Shown here piece after piece: positions 28,644-38,118 of a stretch of DNA of 64,000 bases. Position 1 is the first letter of the stretch. Each line of letters starts with the position of its first letter. The notes beneath the pieces are model-generated. The model worked only from the letters and a program-made list of their open reading frames with translations, did no database searches and was not told the DNA's origin. The stretch comes from Thiocystis violacea (lineage in GTDB: Bacteria; Pseudomonadota; Gammaproteobacteria; Chromatiales; Chromatiaceae): positions 1-64,000 of the forward strand of contig NZ_NRRG01000015.1 of the NCBI RefSeq assembly GCF_016583575.1, read 5' to 3'. Both the position numbers and the translations under genes were made by a program.

Positions 28644-30903
28644 CGTTGGGATCCCCCGTGACTGAAAATTGGATCGGGCGAACGGAGCCTCGGGTGGCGC
28701 GGCGATTGAGCCGCACCAAGGCGTCGACATCCAGGATCAAGGCCACCCGCCCGTCGCCCATGATGGTGGCGCCGGAAACGCCATCCACCTTGCGGTAATT
28801 GGTCTCCAGGCTCTTGATCACGACCTGGTGTTGCGCGACCAGCTCGTCGACCAGAACGGCGGCGCGACCTTCATTGGTGTCCACGATGACGAGGATCCCG
28901 TCCTCGGGGCGGGTTTCCGGTCCGCCGCTGTTGAAAACATCACGCAGGCTGACCATCGGGAGATATTCCCCGTTCACCAGCGCCACCCGCCCCTTGCCGA
29001 CGACCGACTTGAACTGCTCGGGCTTGGGCTGGATCGACTCCTGGATCACGGTCAGGGGCAGGATGAAGATCTCCTCGCCCATCCGCACCGAGAGTCCGTC
29101 GAGGATGGCCAGCGTCAGCGGCAGCCGGATGGTGATGTGGGTTCCGCGTCCCGGCGAGGACTCGATCTCGACGCGCCCGTTCATGTCCTCGATGTTGCGC
29201 CGCACCACGTCCATGCCGACGCCGCGACCCGAGATGTCGGTCACGCGCTCGGCGGTCGAGAAGCCGGCATGGAAGATGAGCGCCCAGACCTCCTTGTCGC
29301 TCGGGTTGTCGGGCATGGGAATGCCCTGCTTGGCGGCCTTGGCCAGCAGCTTCTCGCGGTTGAGTCCAGCCCCGTCGTCGCTGACCTCGACCACCACGCT
29401 GCCGCCGCGATGACTGGCCCGCAGGGTGATTTCGCCCTGCTCCGGCTTGCCCGCCGCGCGGCGCGCCTCCGGCTGCTCGATACCGTGGTCGATGCTGTTG
29501 CGCACCAGATGGTTGAGCGGATCGGCCATGCGCTCGATCAGCCCCTTGTCCAGCTCGGTGTCCTCGCCGACGAGCCGCAGCAAGACCTTCTTGCCGAGAC
29601 TGGCCGCCGTGTCGCGCACCACTCGCGGGAAACGGTTGAAGACGAAGCTGATCGGCATCATGCGGATGGACATCACCGCCTGCTGGAGATCGCGCGAGTT
29701 GCGCTCCAGGTTGGAGAGCCCGCCGAAGATGCGTTCATGGAGGGCCGGATCCAGAACCGTGGCGGATTCGGCCAGCATGGCGTGGGTGATGACCAGCTCG
29801 CCGACCAGATTGATCAGCTGATCGACCTTCTCGACGCTGACCCGAATCGAGGTGTCGGCGGCGATGGCCCTCTTTGGCGCGGCGGTCGCCCTGGATCCGC
29901 CCGCGTCGACGGAGCGCTTCGGCTGAGCCGCGACCGTTTGGGCCGGGGACTCGCGCCGGGCCTCGCCATTGGGCTCCGGGAATCCGGGAGAGGCATCGAA
30001 AAAGCCATACCCCAGATCCCGGTCGAGGCGATCCTGATTCGCCAGCTCGACCACCTGATCCATTCCAGGGCTGCCGCCGAAGAGACCGAAGCCGTCCAGC
30101 TCCTGATCCAACGCGAACTCGCTTCCGGGCGCGCCCATGAAAAAACCGTAACCGTCGTCGTCCGATTCATCAGGCTCCGCCGATAGCGACGACTCATCCG
30201 GCTGGATCGCCGCGAGACTGACCTGGTTCGGCTCGCAGATGAAGGCGAAAATCTCCTCGACCGCCCCCCGGCCGACATCGCCGAACAGACGCCAGACACA
30301 GACATCCATCTCACGCGCGCCGTCCAGATCGGATGGGACCGTTCCCTCGATGGTGCCAAGCTCGCCCAGGGCGTCGAAAAGTCCCTGAAGCTCGAGTCCA
30401 TCCCGCCGCCCGATATCGGCGGGCCGGAATTCGATCCGCCAACCGCCTCCTTCCAGGCTCTCGCGAACGCCCGTGTCCCGAACGGGCGAGGCCAAACCTT
30501 CGCCCGACGTGTCGTCCAGGCTCGCCAGAACCTCCAGATGCGCGCATACCTCGGCAACGCGCGGGGCCTCGTACTCGGTCCCCTCCTGGTGGGCCGCCAG
30601 TTGCGACTTGAGCACGTCGCCGGCCTGCAGAAAGGCGTCGACCATCTCGACGGTCGGGGCCAATTCCTGCTTGCGCAGACGATCGAGCAGGGTCTCCAGG
30701 ACATGGGTCACCCGGGCCATGTCGTTAAAACCGAAGGTGCCGGCGCCGCCCTTCATGGAGTGGGCCGCGCGAAAGATCGCGTTGAGCGTCTCCAGATCCG
30801 GCGCGTCGACGTCCAACTCCAGCAGCAGGCCCTCCATCGTCGCCAGATTCTCACCGGCTTCCTCGAAGAACACCTGATAGAACTGACTCATATCGATGGT
30901 CAT
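28636..30903 (-). CDS. cheA: Chemotaxis sensor histidine kinase CheA
   Basis: The 755-residue kinase has P1 with the phospho-His in [12 protein letters not shown], then a long variable region (about 130-345). P3 ([18 protein letters not shown]), the P4 ATPase ([32 protein letters not shown]) and the CheW-like P5 follow. The variable region contains three short repeats of the form GYGFFxxAPG ([21 protein letters not shown]), possibly docking sites. AAGGAG upstream supports the ATG at 30903. It phosphorylates CheY and CheB. Confidence 0.97.
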   Translation of the reverse strand: MTIDMSQFYQVFFEEAGENLATMEGLLLELDVDAPDLETLNAIFRAAHSMKGGAGTFGFNDMARVTHVLETLLDRLRKQELAPTVEMVDAFLQAGDVLKSQLAAHQEGTEYEAPRVAEVCAHLEVLASLDDTSGEGLASPVRDTGVRESLEGGGWRIEFRPADIGRRDGLELQGLFDALGELGTIEGTVPSDLDGAREMDVCVWRLFGDVGRGAVEEIFAFICEPNQVSLAAIQPDESSLSAEPDESDDDGYGFFMGAPGSEFALDQELDGFGLFGGSPGMDQVVELANQDRLDRDLGYGFFDASPGFPEPNGEARRESPAQTVAAQPKRSVDAGGSRATAAPKRAIAADTSIRVSVEKVDQLINLVGELVITHAMLAESATVLDPALHERIFGGLSNLERNSRDLQQAVMSIRMMPISFVFNRFPRVVRDTAASLGKKVLLRLVGEDTELDKGLIERMADPLNHLVRNSIDHGIEQPEARRAAGKPEQGEITLRASHRGGSVVVEVSDDGAGLNREKLLAKAAKQGIPMPDNPSDKEVWALIFHAGFSTAERVTDISGRGVGMDVVRRNIEDMNGRVEIESSPGRGTHITIRLPLTLAILDGLSVRMGEEIFILPLTVIQESIQPKPEQFKSVVGKGRVALVNGEYLPMVSLRDVFNSGGPETRPEDGILVIVDTNEGRAAVLVDELVAQHQVVIKSLETNYRKVDGVSGATIMGDGRVALILDVDALVRLNRRATRGSVRPIQFSVTGDPNDE

Positions 30904-30934
30904 TGCCCTTCTCCTTGCCTATGGTGCCGCGCGG

Positions 30935-31300
30935 TCAGCCGATCACCTTGCGAACGACTTCGAGCAGCTTCTGCGGATCGAAGGGCTTGACCAGCCAGCC
31001 GGTCGCCCCAGCCGCCCGTCCCTGAGCCTTCATTCCATCGCTCGACTCGGTCGTCAGCATCAGGATTGGGACCGTCTTGTACTGAGGCAGTCCACGCAAC
31101 TGCTTGATCAGGGTCAGCCCGTCCATGCGCGGCATGTTCTGGTCGGTGAAGACGAGGTTGAAGTTACCCGCCCGCGCCTTATCGAGGCCATCCTGACCAT
31201 CGACCGCCTCTGAAACCGAGTAGCCGGCATCTTTCAGGGTAAAGGACACCATTTGTCGAATGGACGCGGAATCGTCCACGGTAAGGATTGTCTTGGCCAT
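30935..31300 (-). CDS. cheY: Chemotaxis response regulator CheY
   Basis: The 121-residue single receiver domain has the acidic pair TVDDSASIRQ, phospho-Asp in FTDQNMPRMDG, Thr in LTTES and Lys in VKPFD. It is first in the leftward che operon, 31 bases from cheA. The gene order cheY-cheA-cheW-mcp-cheR-cheD-cheB matches the Pseudomonas aeruginosa che2 cluster, apart from the inserted MCP-like gene. The operon promoter should lie in the repeat-rich region above 31300. Confidence 0.96.
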   Translation of the reverse strand: MAKTILTVDDSASIRQMVSFTLKDAGYSVSEAVDGQDGLDKARAGNFNLVFTDQNMPRMDGLTLIKQLRGLPQYKTVPILMLTTESSDGMKAQGRAAGATGWLVKPFDPQKLLEVVRKVIG

Positions 31301-31452
31301 GTCATGCGCCCCGAGAATTACTATGGTTCTAATCCAAGAAGCCCGGTCCGACCAGTGGACCGCGCCTCGCTCCTAATCCATGCTTCTGAACAGGCGACCC
31401 ACCTCGGGGCCACCACGCACTCGACCCCGAAACGCCGCCGAACCGCCAGTCG

Positions 31453-31508
31453 CCCGTTGCCCGTTGCCCGTTGCCCGTTGCCCGTTGCCCGTTGCCCGTT
31501 GCCCGTTG
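31453..31508. repeat. Heptanucleotide tandem repeat, 8 copies of CCCGTTG
   Basis: Eight perfect copies of CCCGTTG (CAACGGG on the other strand) occupy 56 bases, with a ninth begun at 31509. The period of 7 is not a multiple of three and no gene uses it. Similar heptamer arrays (STRR elements) are known in cyanobacteria. Copy number is likely to vary between strains. Confidence 0.9.
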
Positions 31509-31844
31509 CCGATGAAGCGTCATCGAACGCCCCATTACAAGAGAAATACCGGAAAGCTTCCACCGAATTGTTGACATGCGTCACGGACCGGCGCCCCAGG
31601 CGCCAGACCAGGCGTGGCCCAGGCTCTTGAGTCCGGCGTCCCGCCAACCCCGATTCCGAAGCCCTTAGTGTCTCCGAACGGGGCGCCGCGTTGTGTGACA
31701 AAGATCGCTCCTATGAGACGTGACCCTATCGGCGCCGGACATTATCGGCGTCGGACATTACGAGGATCTCGCGGGGCGTCGGAAGCGGCACCCAGCCCTC
31801 CGCGATCGGACGCGACCAAAAGTGATACCTACCGGCCACCACTT

Positions 31845-31900
31845 GTAGGATGGGCAGAGCGAGAGCGATGCCCATCCCGTACGCTCCGAGGCCCAAGATA
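31845..31900. repeat. Family A palindromic repeat, 56 bp
   Basis: The element reads GTAGGATGGGCAGAGCGAGA, then GCGATGCCCATCC, then a tail ending CCAAGATA. The GGATGGGC and GCCCATCC arms form a hairpin. It differs at only about four positions from the copy at 39735-39790. Confidence 0.85.
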
Positions 31901-31967
31901 CAAGAATGGGCCAAGCTCCCGCCCACCTCGGGCAGGTATCGGTCATGGTCGCGCCCTCCACGATCGG

Positions 31968-32077
31968 GTAGTGCCTCGATTCGTAGGATGACGACAAACG
32001 AGCACACCCGTGGGAGCGGCTTGTAGCCGCGAAAAACCTCGCGTCGGCGCTCATCGCGGCTAAAAGCCGCTCCCACG
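31968..32077. repeat. Family B repeat, 110 bp, with inverted REP pair
   Basis: It begins GTAGTGCCTCGATTCGTAGG. Inside, GTGGGAGCGGCTTGTAGCCG is followed by its near-inverse TCGCGGCTAAAAGCCGCTCC-CAC about 20 bases later, which would fold into a long hairpin. This is the layout of a BIME, a pair of REP elements in opposite orientation. Near-identical copies are at 42094-42203 and 56868-56977. Confidence 0.9.
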
Positions 32078-32154
32078 GTCGATCGCACTGAAACCCAAAC
32101 CCCAGTGTGCGAAAATCCCCGCCCATTCCGAAGAAACGAGGTTGTTTCAGCACG

Positions 32155-35100
32155 ATGCATTCGCAGCCCCCGGCAACCCCGCACTCCCCACTCGACCCGC
32201 CGCTGCCGCGACGCCTAGGCGAGCGTCTGCTGTGGGGCCGACTCTACGGGGCAAGCACGGCGCTCGCCATCGCCCGCGCCGCCAGCCAGCATCAGGGACT
32301 CATCCTGGCGCTGGTCGACGACGTCCAGAGCGCCGCCAGCCTGCGCGCCGAACTCAAGTTCTTCCTCGCCGGGAGCGAGCGGCCGATCCTGAGTTTCCCG
32401 GACTGGGAGACCCTGCCCTACGACGTCTTCTCACCGCTGCCGGAGCTGGTATCCGAGCGCTTGCTGACGCTGCACCGGCTGTCCACCCTGACCCAGGGCG
32501 TGCTGGTGGTTCCAATCGGAACCCTGATGCAGCGCCTGGCGCCGCGCGACTATGTCGACGGCCACTCATTGGTGCTCGCGGTCGGGGATCGGCTCGACCT
32601 GGACGCCACCCGCCGCCGTCTGGAGCGGGCCGGCTATTCCTGCGTCTCCCAGGTCATCGGACACGGCGAATACGCGGTGCGCGGCTCGCTGCTGGATGTC
32701 TTCCCCATGGGCAGCCAGGTTCCGCTGCGCATCGATCTGTTCGACGCCGAGATCGATAGCATCCGCGTCTTCGATCCCGACACCCAACGCTCCAAGGACA
32801 AGATCGAGCGGATCCGCCTACTGCCCGCGCGCGAGTTTCCGCTCGACGAGGAGGCCATCGCCGGATTCCGCCAGCGCTACCGCGCCGCCATCGAGGGCGA
32901 TCCCCAGTCGAGCCTCATCTACCGCGAGGTCTCCAACGGCCAGACCCCGGGCGGACTTGAATATTATTTGCCGCTCTTCTTCGACCAGACCGCGACCCTC
33001 TTCGACTATCTGCCCGAGGGCGTCCTCGTCTTCGAGCCGGCCGACGCCCGTGAGACCTCGACCACCTTCTTCGCCGGTGTCGAACAGCGTTACGAACAGC
33101 GCCGACACAATATCGAGCGACCCCTACTCCCCCCGGCACGGCTCTATCTGCCGCCCGACGAGCTGGCGGCGGCGCTGAACCGGCTCTCCGGCGTGCTGCA
33201 TCAGTCGCCCGAGGTTCCCAGCCGCCGCAAGGGCTACACGGACGTCTGCAACTTCGCGACCACCACCCTGCCCCCGCTGGCCATCCAGGCGCGCGCCACC
33301 CAGCCCGCCCAGGCGCTCAAGGACTTCCTCGCCGCGCCCGCGCGCCGGGTGCTCTTCGTCGCCGAGAGTACCGGGCGACGCGAGCAGCTCGCCGAGCACC
33401 TACGGGGCTTCGACATCCGCGCCCGCGCGCTGCCAGGCTGGCAAGCCTTCCTGGACGGAACCGACCCCATCGGTCTCACCGTGGCGCCAATCGAGCAGGG
33501 ACTGCTGCTGGAGGACACCCAGCTCGCCATCGTTACCGAGACCCAGCTCTACGGCGAGCGGGTGCGCCAGGAGCGCCGTCGACGCGCCCGCGAGCGCGAC
33601 AGCGACGCCATCGTCCGCAACCTCACGGAGCTGACCGAGGGCGCGCCAGTGGTCCACGAGGACCATGGGGTCGGACGCTATCTGGGGCTTCAGACCCTCA
33701 CCGTTGGCGGCATGACCACGGAGCTGATGGCGCTGGAGTACGCCAATGGGGACAAGCTCTATGTCCCCATCAGCTCGCTGCACCTCATCTCACGCTACAC
33801 CGGCGCCTCGCCCGAGAACGCCCCGCTGCACAAGCTCGGCGGCGATCAATGGGACAAGATCAAGCGCAAAGCGGCGCAAAAGGCGCACGACGTGGCGGCC
33901 GAGCTGCTGGACATCTACGCCCGCCGCGCCGCGCGCCAAGGCGTGGCCTTCCCTGATGGGGGTGACGAATACGCCGCCTTCGCCGCCGCCTTCGCCTTCG
34001 AGGAAACGCCGGACCAGCAGCGTGCCATCGAGTCGGTGCTGGCGGACATGGCCGACCCCAAGCCCATGGACCGTGTGGTCTGCGGCGATGTCGGCTTCGG
34101 CAAGACCGAGGTCGCCATGCGCGCCGCCTTCATGGCGATCAACGGGGGCCGACAAGTCGTGGTGCTGGTGCCCACCACCCTGCTCGCCCAGCAGCACTTC
34201 GAGAACCTCTCCGACCGCTTCGCCGACTGGCCGATCCGGGTCGAGAGCCTGTCGCGCTTCCGCACCGCCAAGGAGCAGAAGGTCATCCTCGACGGCCTGG
34301 CCGACGGCACGGTCGACATCGTGGTCGGCACCCACAAGCTCTTGCAGCCGAGCATCAAGTTCAAGAACCTGGGGCTGGCCATCATCGACGAAGAGCACCG
34401 CTTCGGCGTCCGCCACAAAGAGCAGATGAAGAACCTGCGCAGCGAGGTCGACATCCTGACCCTCACCGCCACGCCTATCCCGCGCACCCTCAACATGGCC
34501 ATGTCCGGGCTGCGGGATCTGTCGATCATCGCCACCCCGCCGGTCGAGCGGCACCCGATCAAGACCTTCGTCAGCGCCTGGAATGACGCGCTGATTCAAG
34601 AGGCGGTGCTGCGCGAGCTGAAACGCGGCGGCCAGGTCTACTTCCTCCACAACGAAGTGGAGACCATCGAGAACCAGGCGCAGAAGCTGGAGGCCCTGAT
34701 CCCGGAGGCGCGGGTGCAGGTCGCCCACGGCCAGATGCGCGAGCGCGACCTGGAGCGCGTCATGCGCGACTTCTATCACCAGCGCTTCAACCTGCTGGTC
34801 TGCACCACCATCATCGAGAGCGGCATCGACGTGCCGAGCGCCAACACCATCGTCATCAACCGCGCCGACAAGCTGGGGCTGGCCCAGTTGCACCAGTTGC
34901 GCGGCCGGGTCGGACGCTCCCACCACCGCGCCTACGCCTATCTCATCACCCCGCCGGCCAAGACCATGACGGCGGATGCCAAGAAGCGGCTGGAGGCGAT
35001 CGAGTCCATGGAAGATCTGGGCGCCGGCTTCACCCTCGCCACCCACGACCTGGAGATCCGCGGCGCGGGCGAGCTGCTGGGCGACGAGCAATCGGGTCAG

Positions 35101-35637
35101 ATCACCGAGATCGGCTTCACCCTTTACATGGACCTGCTGGAGCGCGCCGTGCAGGCGCTCAAGGCCGGCCGCACCCCCGAGCTGGACCGCCCGCTCGACC
35201 ACGGCGCCGAGATCGACCTCGGCATCCCCGCCCTGCTCCCCAGCGACTACCTCCCCGACGTCCACGCCCGCCTGGTGCTCTACAAACGCATCGCCAGCGC
35301 CCGCGACCGCGATGAGCTGCGCGAGCTGCAAGTCGAGATGATCGACCGCTTCGGCCTCCTCCCCGACCCCGCCAAGAACCTCCTGGAGATCACCGAGCTG
35401 AAGCTCAGGGTCCAGCCCTGGGGCATCCGCAAGATCGAAGCCGGCCCGGCCAGCGGCCGTATCCTCTTCACCGATGAGCCCAAGATCGATCCCACCAAGC
35501 TCATCCGGCTGATTCAGACCAAGCCCAAGGAATACAAGCTGGAAGGCGGCGACAAGCTCAAGTTCTTTAGGGACATGGCCGAGCCAGGGCAGCGGTTGCT
35601 GGCGGTCGGCGCGGTGGTGGAGCAGTTGGTGGGGTAG
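32155..35637 (+). CDS. mfd: Transcription-repair coupling factor Mfd
   Basis: The 1160-residue protein has the UvrB-homology module (LSFPDWETLPYDVFSP; RGSLLDVFPMGS), the RNA polymerase-interacting domain with VVHEDHGVGRYLG, the SF2 translocase (Walker A CGDVGFGKTE; DEEH in IIDEEHRFGV; LTATPIPRTL; QLRGRVGRS) and a C-terminal TRCF domain. Mfd removes stalled RNA polymerase and recruits UvrA. The ATG at 32155 gives the usual length (E. coli 1148); an in-frame ATG at 32107 is possible but overlaps less plausible upstream sequence. It is monocistronic. Confidence 0.96.
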   Translation: MHSQPPATPHSPLDPPLPRRLGERLLWGRLYGASTALAIARAASQHQGLILALVDDVQSAASLRAELKFFLAGSERPILSFPDWETLPYDVFSPLPELVSERLLTLHRLSTLTQGVLVVPIGTLMQRLAPRDYVDGHSLVLAVGDRLDLDATRRRLERAGYSCVSQVIGHGEYAVRGSLLDVFPMGSQVPLRIDLFDAEIDSIRVFDPDTQRSKDKIERIRLLPAREFPLDEEAIAGFRQRYRAAIEGDPQSSLIYREVSNGQTPGGLEYYLPLFFDQTATLFDYLPEGVLVFEPADARETSTTFFAGVEQRYEQRRHNIERPLLPPARLYLPPDELAAALNRLSGVLHQSPEVPSRRKGYTDVCNFATTTLPPLAIQARATQPAQALKDFLAAPARRVLFVAESTGRREQLAEHLRGFDIRARALPGWQAFLDGTDPIGLTVAPIEQGLLLEDTQLAIVTETQLYGERVRQERRRRARERDSDAIVRNLTELTEGAPVVHEDHGVGRYLGLQTLTVGGMTTELMALEYANGDKLYVPISSLHLISRYTGASPENAPLHKLGGDQWDKIKRKAAQKAHDVAAELLDIYARRAARQGVAFPDGGDEYAAFAAAFAFEETPDQQRAIESVLADMADPKPMDRVVCGDVGFGKTEVAMRAAFMAINGGRQVVVLVPTTLLAQQHFENLSDRFADWPIRVESLSRFRTAKEQKVILDGLADGTVDIVVGTHKLLQPSIKFKNLGLAIIDEEHRFGVRHKEQMKNLRSEVDILTLTATPIPRTLNMAMSGLRDLSIIATPPVERHPIKTFVSAWNDALIQEAVLRELKRGGQVYFLHNEVETIENQAQKLEALIPEARVQVAHGQMRERDLERVMRDFYHQRFNLLVCTTIIESGIDVPSANTIVINRADKLGLAQLHQLRGRVGRSHHRAYAYLITPPAKTMTADAKKRLEAIESMEDLGAGFTLATHDLEIRGAGELLGDEQSGQITEIGFTLYMDLLERAVQALKAGRTPELDRPLDHGAEIDLGIPALLPSDYLPDVHARLVLYKRIASARDRDELRELQVEMIDRFGLLPDPAKNLLEITELKLRVQPWGIRKIEAGPASGRILFTDEPKIDPTKLIRLIQTKPKEYKLEGGDKLKFFRDMAEPGQRLLAVGAVVEQLVG

Positions 35638-35724
35638 CCTTGGAAGCGCCGCGCTGGCCCCGACGTACCAACCGGGACCGGACTACAATCGACCCATCGC
35701 CACGCTCACCCCGCAGGCCATCGC

Positions 35725-35979
35725 ATGCCGACGCTCCTATTTGAAACTCCAACCGATGCCTGGCCGATGCCCGCCGATCCACCCGAGCTATTTGCCGCCG
35801 AGGCCGGTTTTCTGCTGGCCTTGATGCTGTTCGAGCTGGGGCGGGTGTCCTCCGGCAAGGCCGGACGCCTCCGCGGCATGGGGCGAGTCGAATTCCTGTT
35901 GGCCGCCAGTCGCGCTGGAACACCGGTCGTCACACTCTCAACCGACGAGATGGCGCCCGAGTTTTCCTGGGATGATTGA
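35725..35979 (+). CDS. UPF0175 family small protein
   Basis: The 84-residue product has the family's layout: an N-terminal strand (MPTLLFETP), then AAEAGFLLALMLFELGRVSSGKAGRLRGMGRVEFLLAASRAGTP-type helices (read in two parts), with GRVSSGKAG and MGRVEFLLA resembling a helix-turn-helix. UPF0175 proteins are often paired with a PIN or other toxin, but none lies here, so it is an orphan. It follows mfd by 87 bases on the same strand. Confidence 0.75.
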   Translation: MPTLLFETPTDAWPMPADPPELFAAEAGFLLALMLFELGRVSSGKAGRLRGMGRVEFLLAASRAGTPVVTLSTDEMAPEFSWDD

Positions 35980-36337
35980 GTGTGCCGTCATCAATGCCGG
36001 CCCCTTCCAGATAGGTTGAAAAATCCGTTGCGTCGGCACGGTTAGCACGGGCGAGAATTCGTTGCCGCACGGCCACACGCTGGTTAGGATGCCTCGGGGC
36101 TGGCTTCCGATGTGGTGGATTGGCTTTGGCTCGTTCCGCCTATTTCCTACCTTCCCCGAGCTTTTCAGAAGCCAGGGCCTGTTGCTTCGCTTATCCTAGG
36201 ACCACCAGGACCATTCCTTAACATCAGGGGCCTTTCGGACGAGACCAGCCGATGCCTTTAAATGCCTTTCACGGAAATGATTCCGGAGAACGAATTAGGG
36301 AAGCCTACAAGATGCTGTCGATATCAAGGGTCTGATT
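35980..36337. other. Intergenic region upstream of the polysaccharide genes
   Basis: About 358 bases without a convincing gene. It is less GC-rich in its right half and should carry the promoter of the wzz/BY-kinase operon. No sigma-54 site with the correct 10-base spacing and no clear hairpin terminator was found. Confidence 0.6.
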
Positions 36338-38098
36338 GTGGAAGAAAATATCCTGACACTGGACGATTATATCGCAATCGTCAAACGACGTAAGTGGCAT
36401 GCGATCATTCCCGCTTTCGTATTGCTGGTGATCGCCATACTCGCCGCGCTTCTGATTCCACCGGTATACCGTTCATCGGCAACGATTCTGATCGAGCGCC
36501 AGGAAATTCCCGTGGATCTGGTGCGAACCACGGTCACGAGCTACGCCGATCAACGCATTCAAGTCATCAGTCAGCGGGTGATGACCACGAGTAATTTGAG
36601 CGGCTTGATCGAGCGTTATGATCTCTATCCGGATATCCGAAGCAAGCAGAGCATCAATGCGGCGGTCGAGGAGATGCGAAAATGGGTCAAGCTGGACATG
36701 ATCAGCGCCGACGTTCTCGATCCACAAAGCGGCCGGGCGCAGGAGGCGACCATCGCCTTTTCGCTCTCCTTCGAGAACCGCTCGGCCGCGATGACGCAGA
36801 AGGTGACCAGCGACCTGGTTTCCCTGTTTCTAAACGAGAACCTTGAGCGGCGCGCGGCGGCGGCAAATGAAGCGACGAATTTTCTGCAAGTAGAGGCCAG
36901 TCGGCTGGGATCCGAGATCAGTACCCTGGAAGCCAGGCTCGCCACTTTCAAGGAGGATAACAGCGATAATCTTCCGGAACTCGCCTCGCTGAATCGGGAG
37001 CTCATGATCCGCACGGAAGAGCGTCTGCGCGACAATGGGCAAGCGATCAGAACACTCCAGCAACAGGTGCTTTATCTCGAATCCGAGCTGGCTCAGTTGG
37101 ACCCGACCCTCGGGGGTTACTCGGGCATTCAGGCGAATTCGGTCGAAGCTTATCTGGAAGAGTTGCAAACACGCTACGTCAGGGCCAAGGAGCGGTATTC
37201 TCCAGACCACCCGGATCGCATTCAACTCGAGAAGGAAATCGAAGCCTTGCAGCAAAACTCCAGCGCATCCAGCGCGGCGTTCATTCAGTCTCGCCTGGAT
37301 GGCTTGATCGCGGAATCGTCATCGCTGAAAAAACGCTATTCGGACGAGCACCCCGAGGTCATCGCCTTAAACCGGAGTATCGCGGATACCCGGAGAAAGC
37401 TGGAAGAGGCCAGGAAATCGATCGGCACTCAGTCGGCTTCAACGGCGACCATCAATAATCCGGCGCATGTTCAACTGCGAGTGAAACTAGAGGGCACGCA
37501 GCAGGAACTCGAATCCTTGAAGCGGACGAGTAAGCAGCTCGAGGACCAGCTCCGGGGCTATGAGGAGAGAATCACGAAGGCCCCGAGAGTGGAGCAGGAA
37601 TATCGCGCGCTGACCCGCGATTACGAGAATGCCATGGCCAAGTACCAGGAAATCCGTGAAAAAGGTTTACAGGCGGAATTGGCCCAGTCCCTGGAGCGTG
37701 ATAGGAAGAGTGAGCGTTTCTCGCTGATCGAACCGCCCCTGCTGCCGGAGAAGCCATTCAAACCCAATCGACTGGCGATTTTCGTACTGGGTTTCGTGCT
37801 TGCCGGTGCCGGCGGCGTGGGCAGCTTGGCCCTCTCGGAAGCGTTGGACAAGGGTTTGCATGGCCCTCGGGCGATTCAAATGGCGACGAATCTGCCTTTG
37901 CTGGCGATCGTTCCCTATATCGAAACAGCGACTGATCAAGGAGCACGCCGGAAACGGACGCGGACCATCATGGCGTTCGGTGTCGTGGGTATTCTGACCC
38001 TGGTGGCCGTGTTCCACTGGGCTGTTTTACCATTGGACGTCCTCTGGTTCGTCGTCATGCGTCGGTTCGACGTCTCATTGCCGGGTTTGAGCAACTGA
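36338..38098 (+). CDS. Wzz/GumC-type polysaccharide chain-length determinant
   Basis: The 586-residue inner-membrane protein has TM1 (about 23-45), a Wzz domain (PPVYRSSATILIERQ), a long periplasmic coiled coil (about 180-440) and a C-terminal GNVR-like segment with RVEQEYRALTRDYENAMAKY. Two TM segments follow (about 475-495 and 545-570). It lacks a C-terminal kinase domain; the kinase is the separate next gene. It starts at GTG (36338), with AAGGG 7 bases upstream. It probably sets chain length of an exopolysaccharide or capsule. Confidence 0.88.
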   Translation: MEENILTLDDYIAIVKRRKWHAIIPAFVLLVIAILAALLIPPVYRSSATILIERQEIPVDLVRTTVTSYADQRIQVISQRVMTTSNLSGLIERYDLYPDIRSKQSINAAVEEMRKWVKLDMISADVLDPQSGRAQEATIAFSLSFENRSAAMTQKVTSDLVSLFLNENLERRAAAANEATNFLQVEASRLGSEISTLEARLATFKEDNSDNLPELASLNRELMIRTEERLRDNGQAIRTLQQQVLYLESELAQLDPTLGGYSGIQANSVEAYLEELQTRYVRAKERYSPDHPDRIQLEKEIEALQQNSSASSAAFIQSRLDGLIAESSSLKKRYSDEHPEVIALNRSIADTRRKLEEARKSIGTQSASTATINNPAHVQLRVKLEGTQQELESLKRTSKQLEDQLRGYEERITKAPRVEQEYRALTRDYENAMAKYQEIREKGLQAELAQSLERDRKSERFSLIEPPLLPEKPFKPNRLAIFVLGFVLAGAGGVGSLALSEALDKGLHGPRAIQMATNLPLLAIVPYIETATDQGARRKRTRTIMAFGVVGILTLVAVFHWAVLPLDVLWFVVMRRFDVSLPGLSN

Positions 38099-38118
38099 AA
38101 TAGAAGGGCCATACAGCT

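Larger units (their letters stand above)
31321..32154. other. Gene-free, repeat-rich region between cheY and mfd
   Basis: About 830 bases hold no convincing gene; the open frames here are short and run through repeats. The region contains a heptamer tandem repeat (31453-31508), a family A palindrome (31845-31900) and a family B REP pair (31968-32077). It must also hold the divergent promoters of the che operon and mfd. Confidence 0.75.

Noticed and set aside
33790-35331. 513-codon minus-strand open frame
   Set aside because: Antisense to mfd, whose own frame has all helicase motifs.
36030-36090. Sigma-54-like promoter (GGCAC...GC) before the wzz-type gene
   Set aside because: The GG to GC spacing is 8 bases instead of 10, so it should not be bound by sigma-54.
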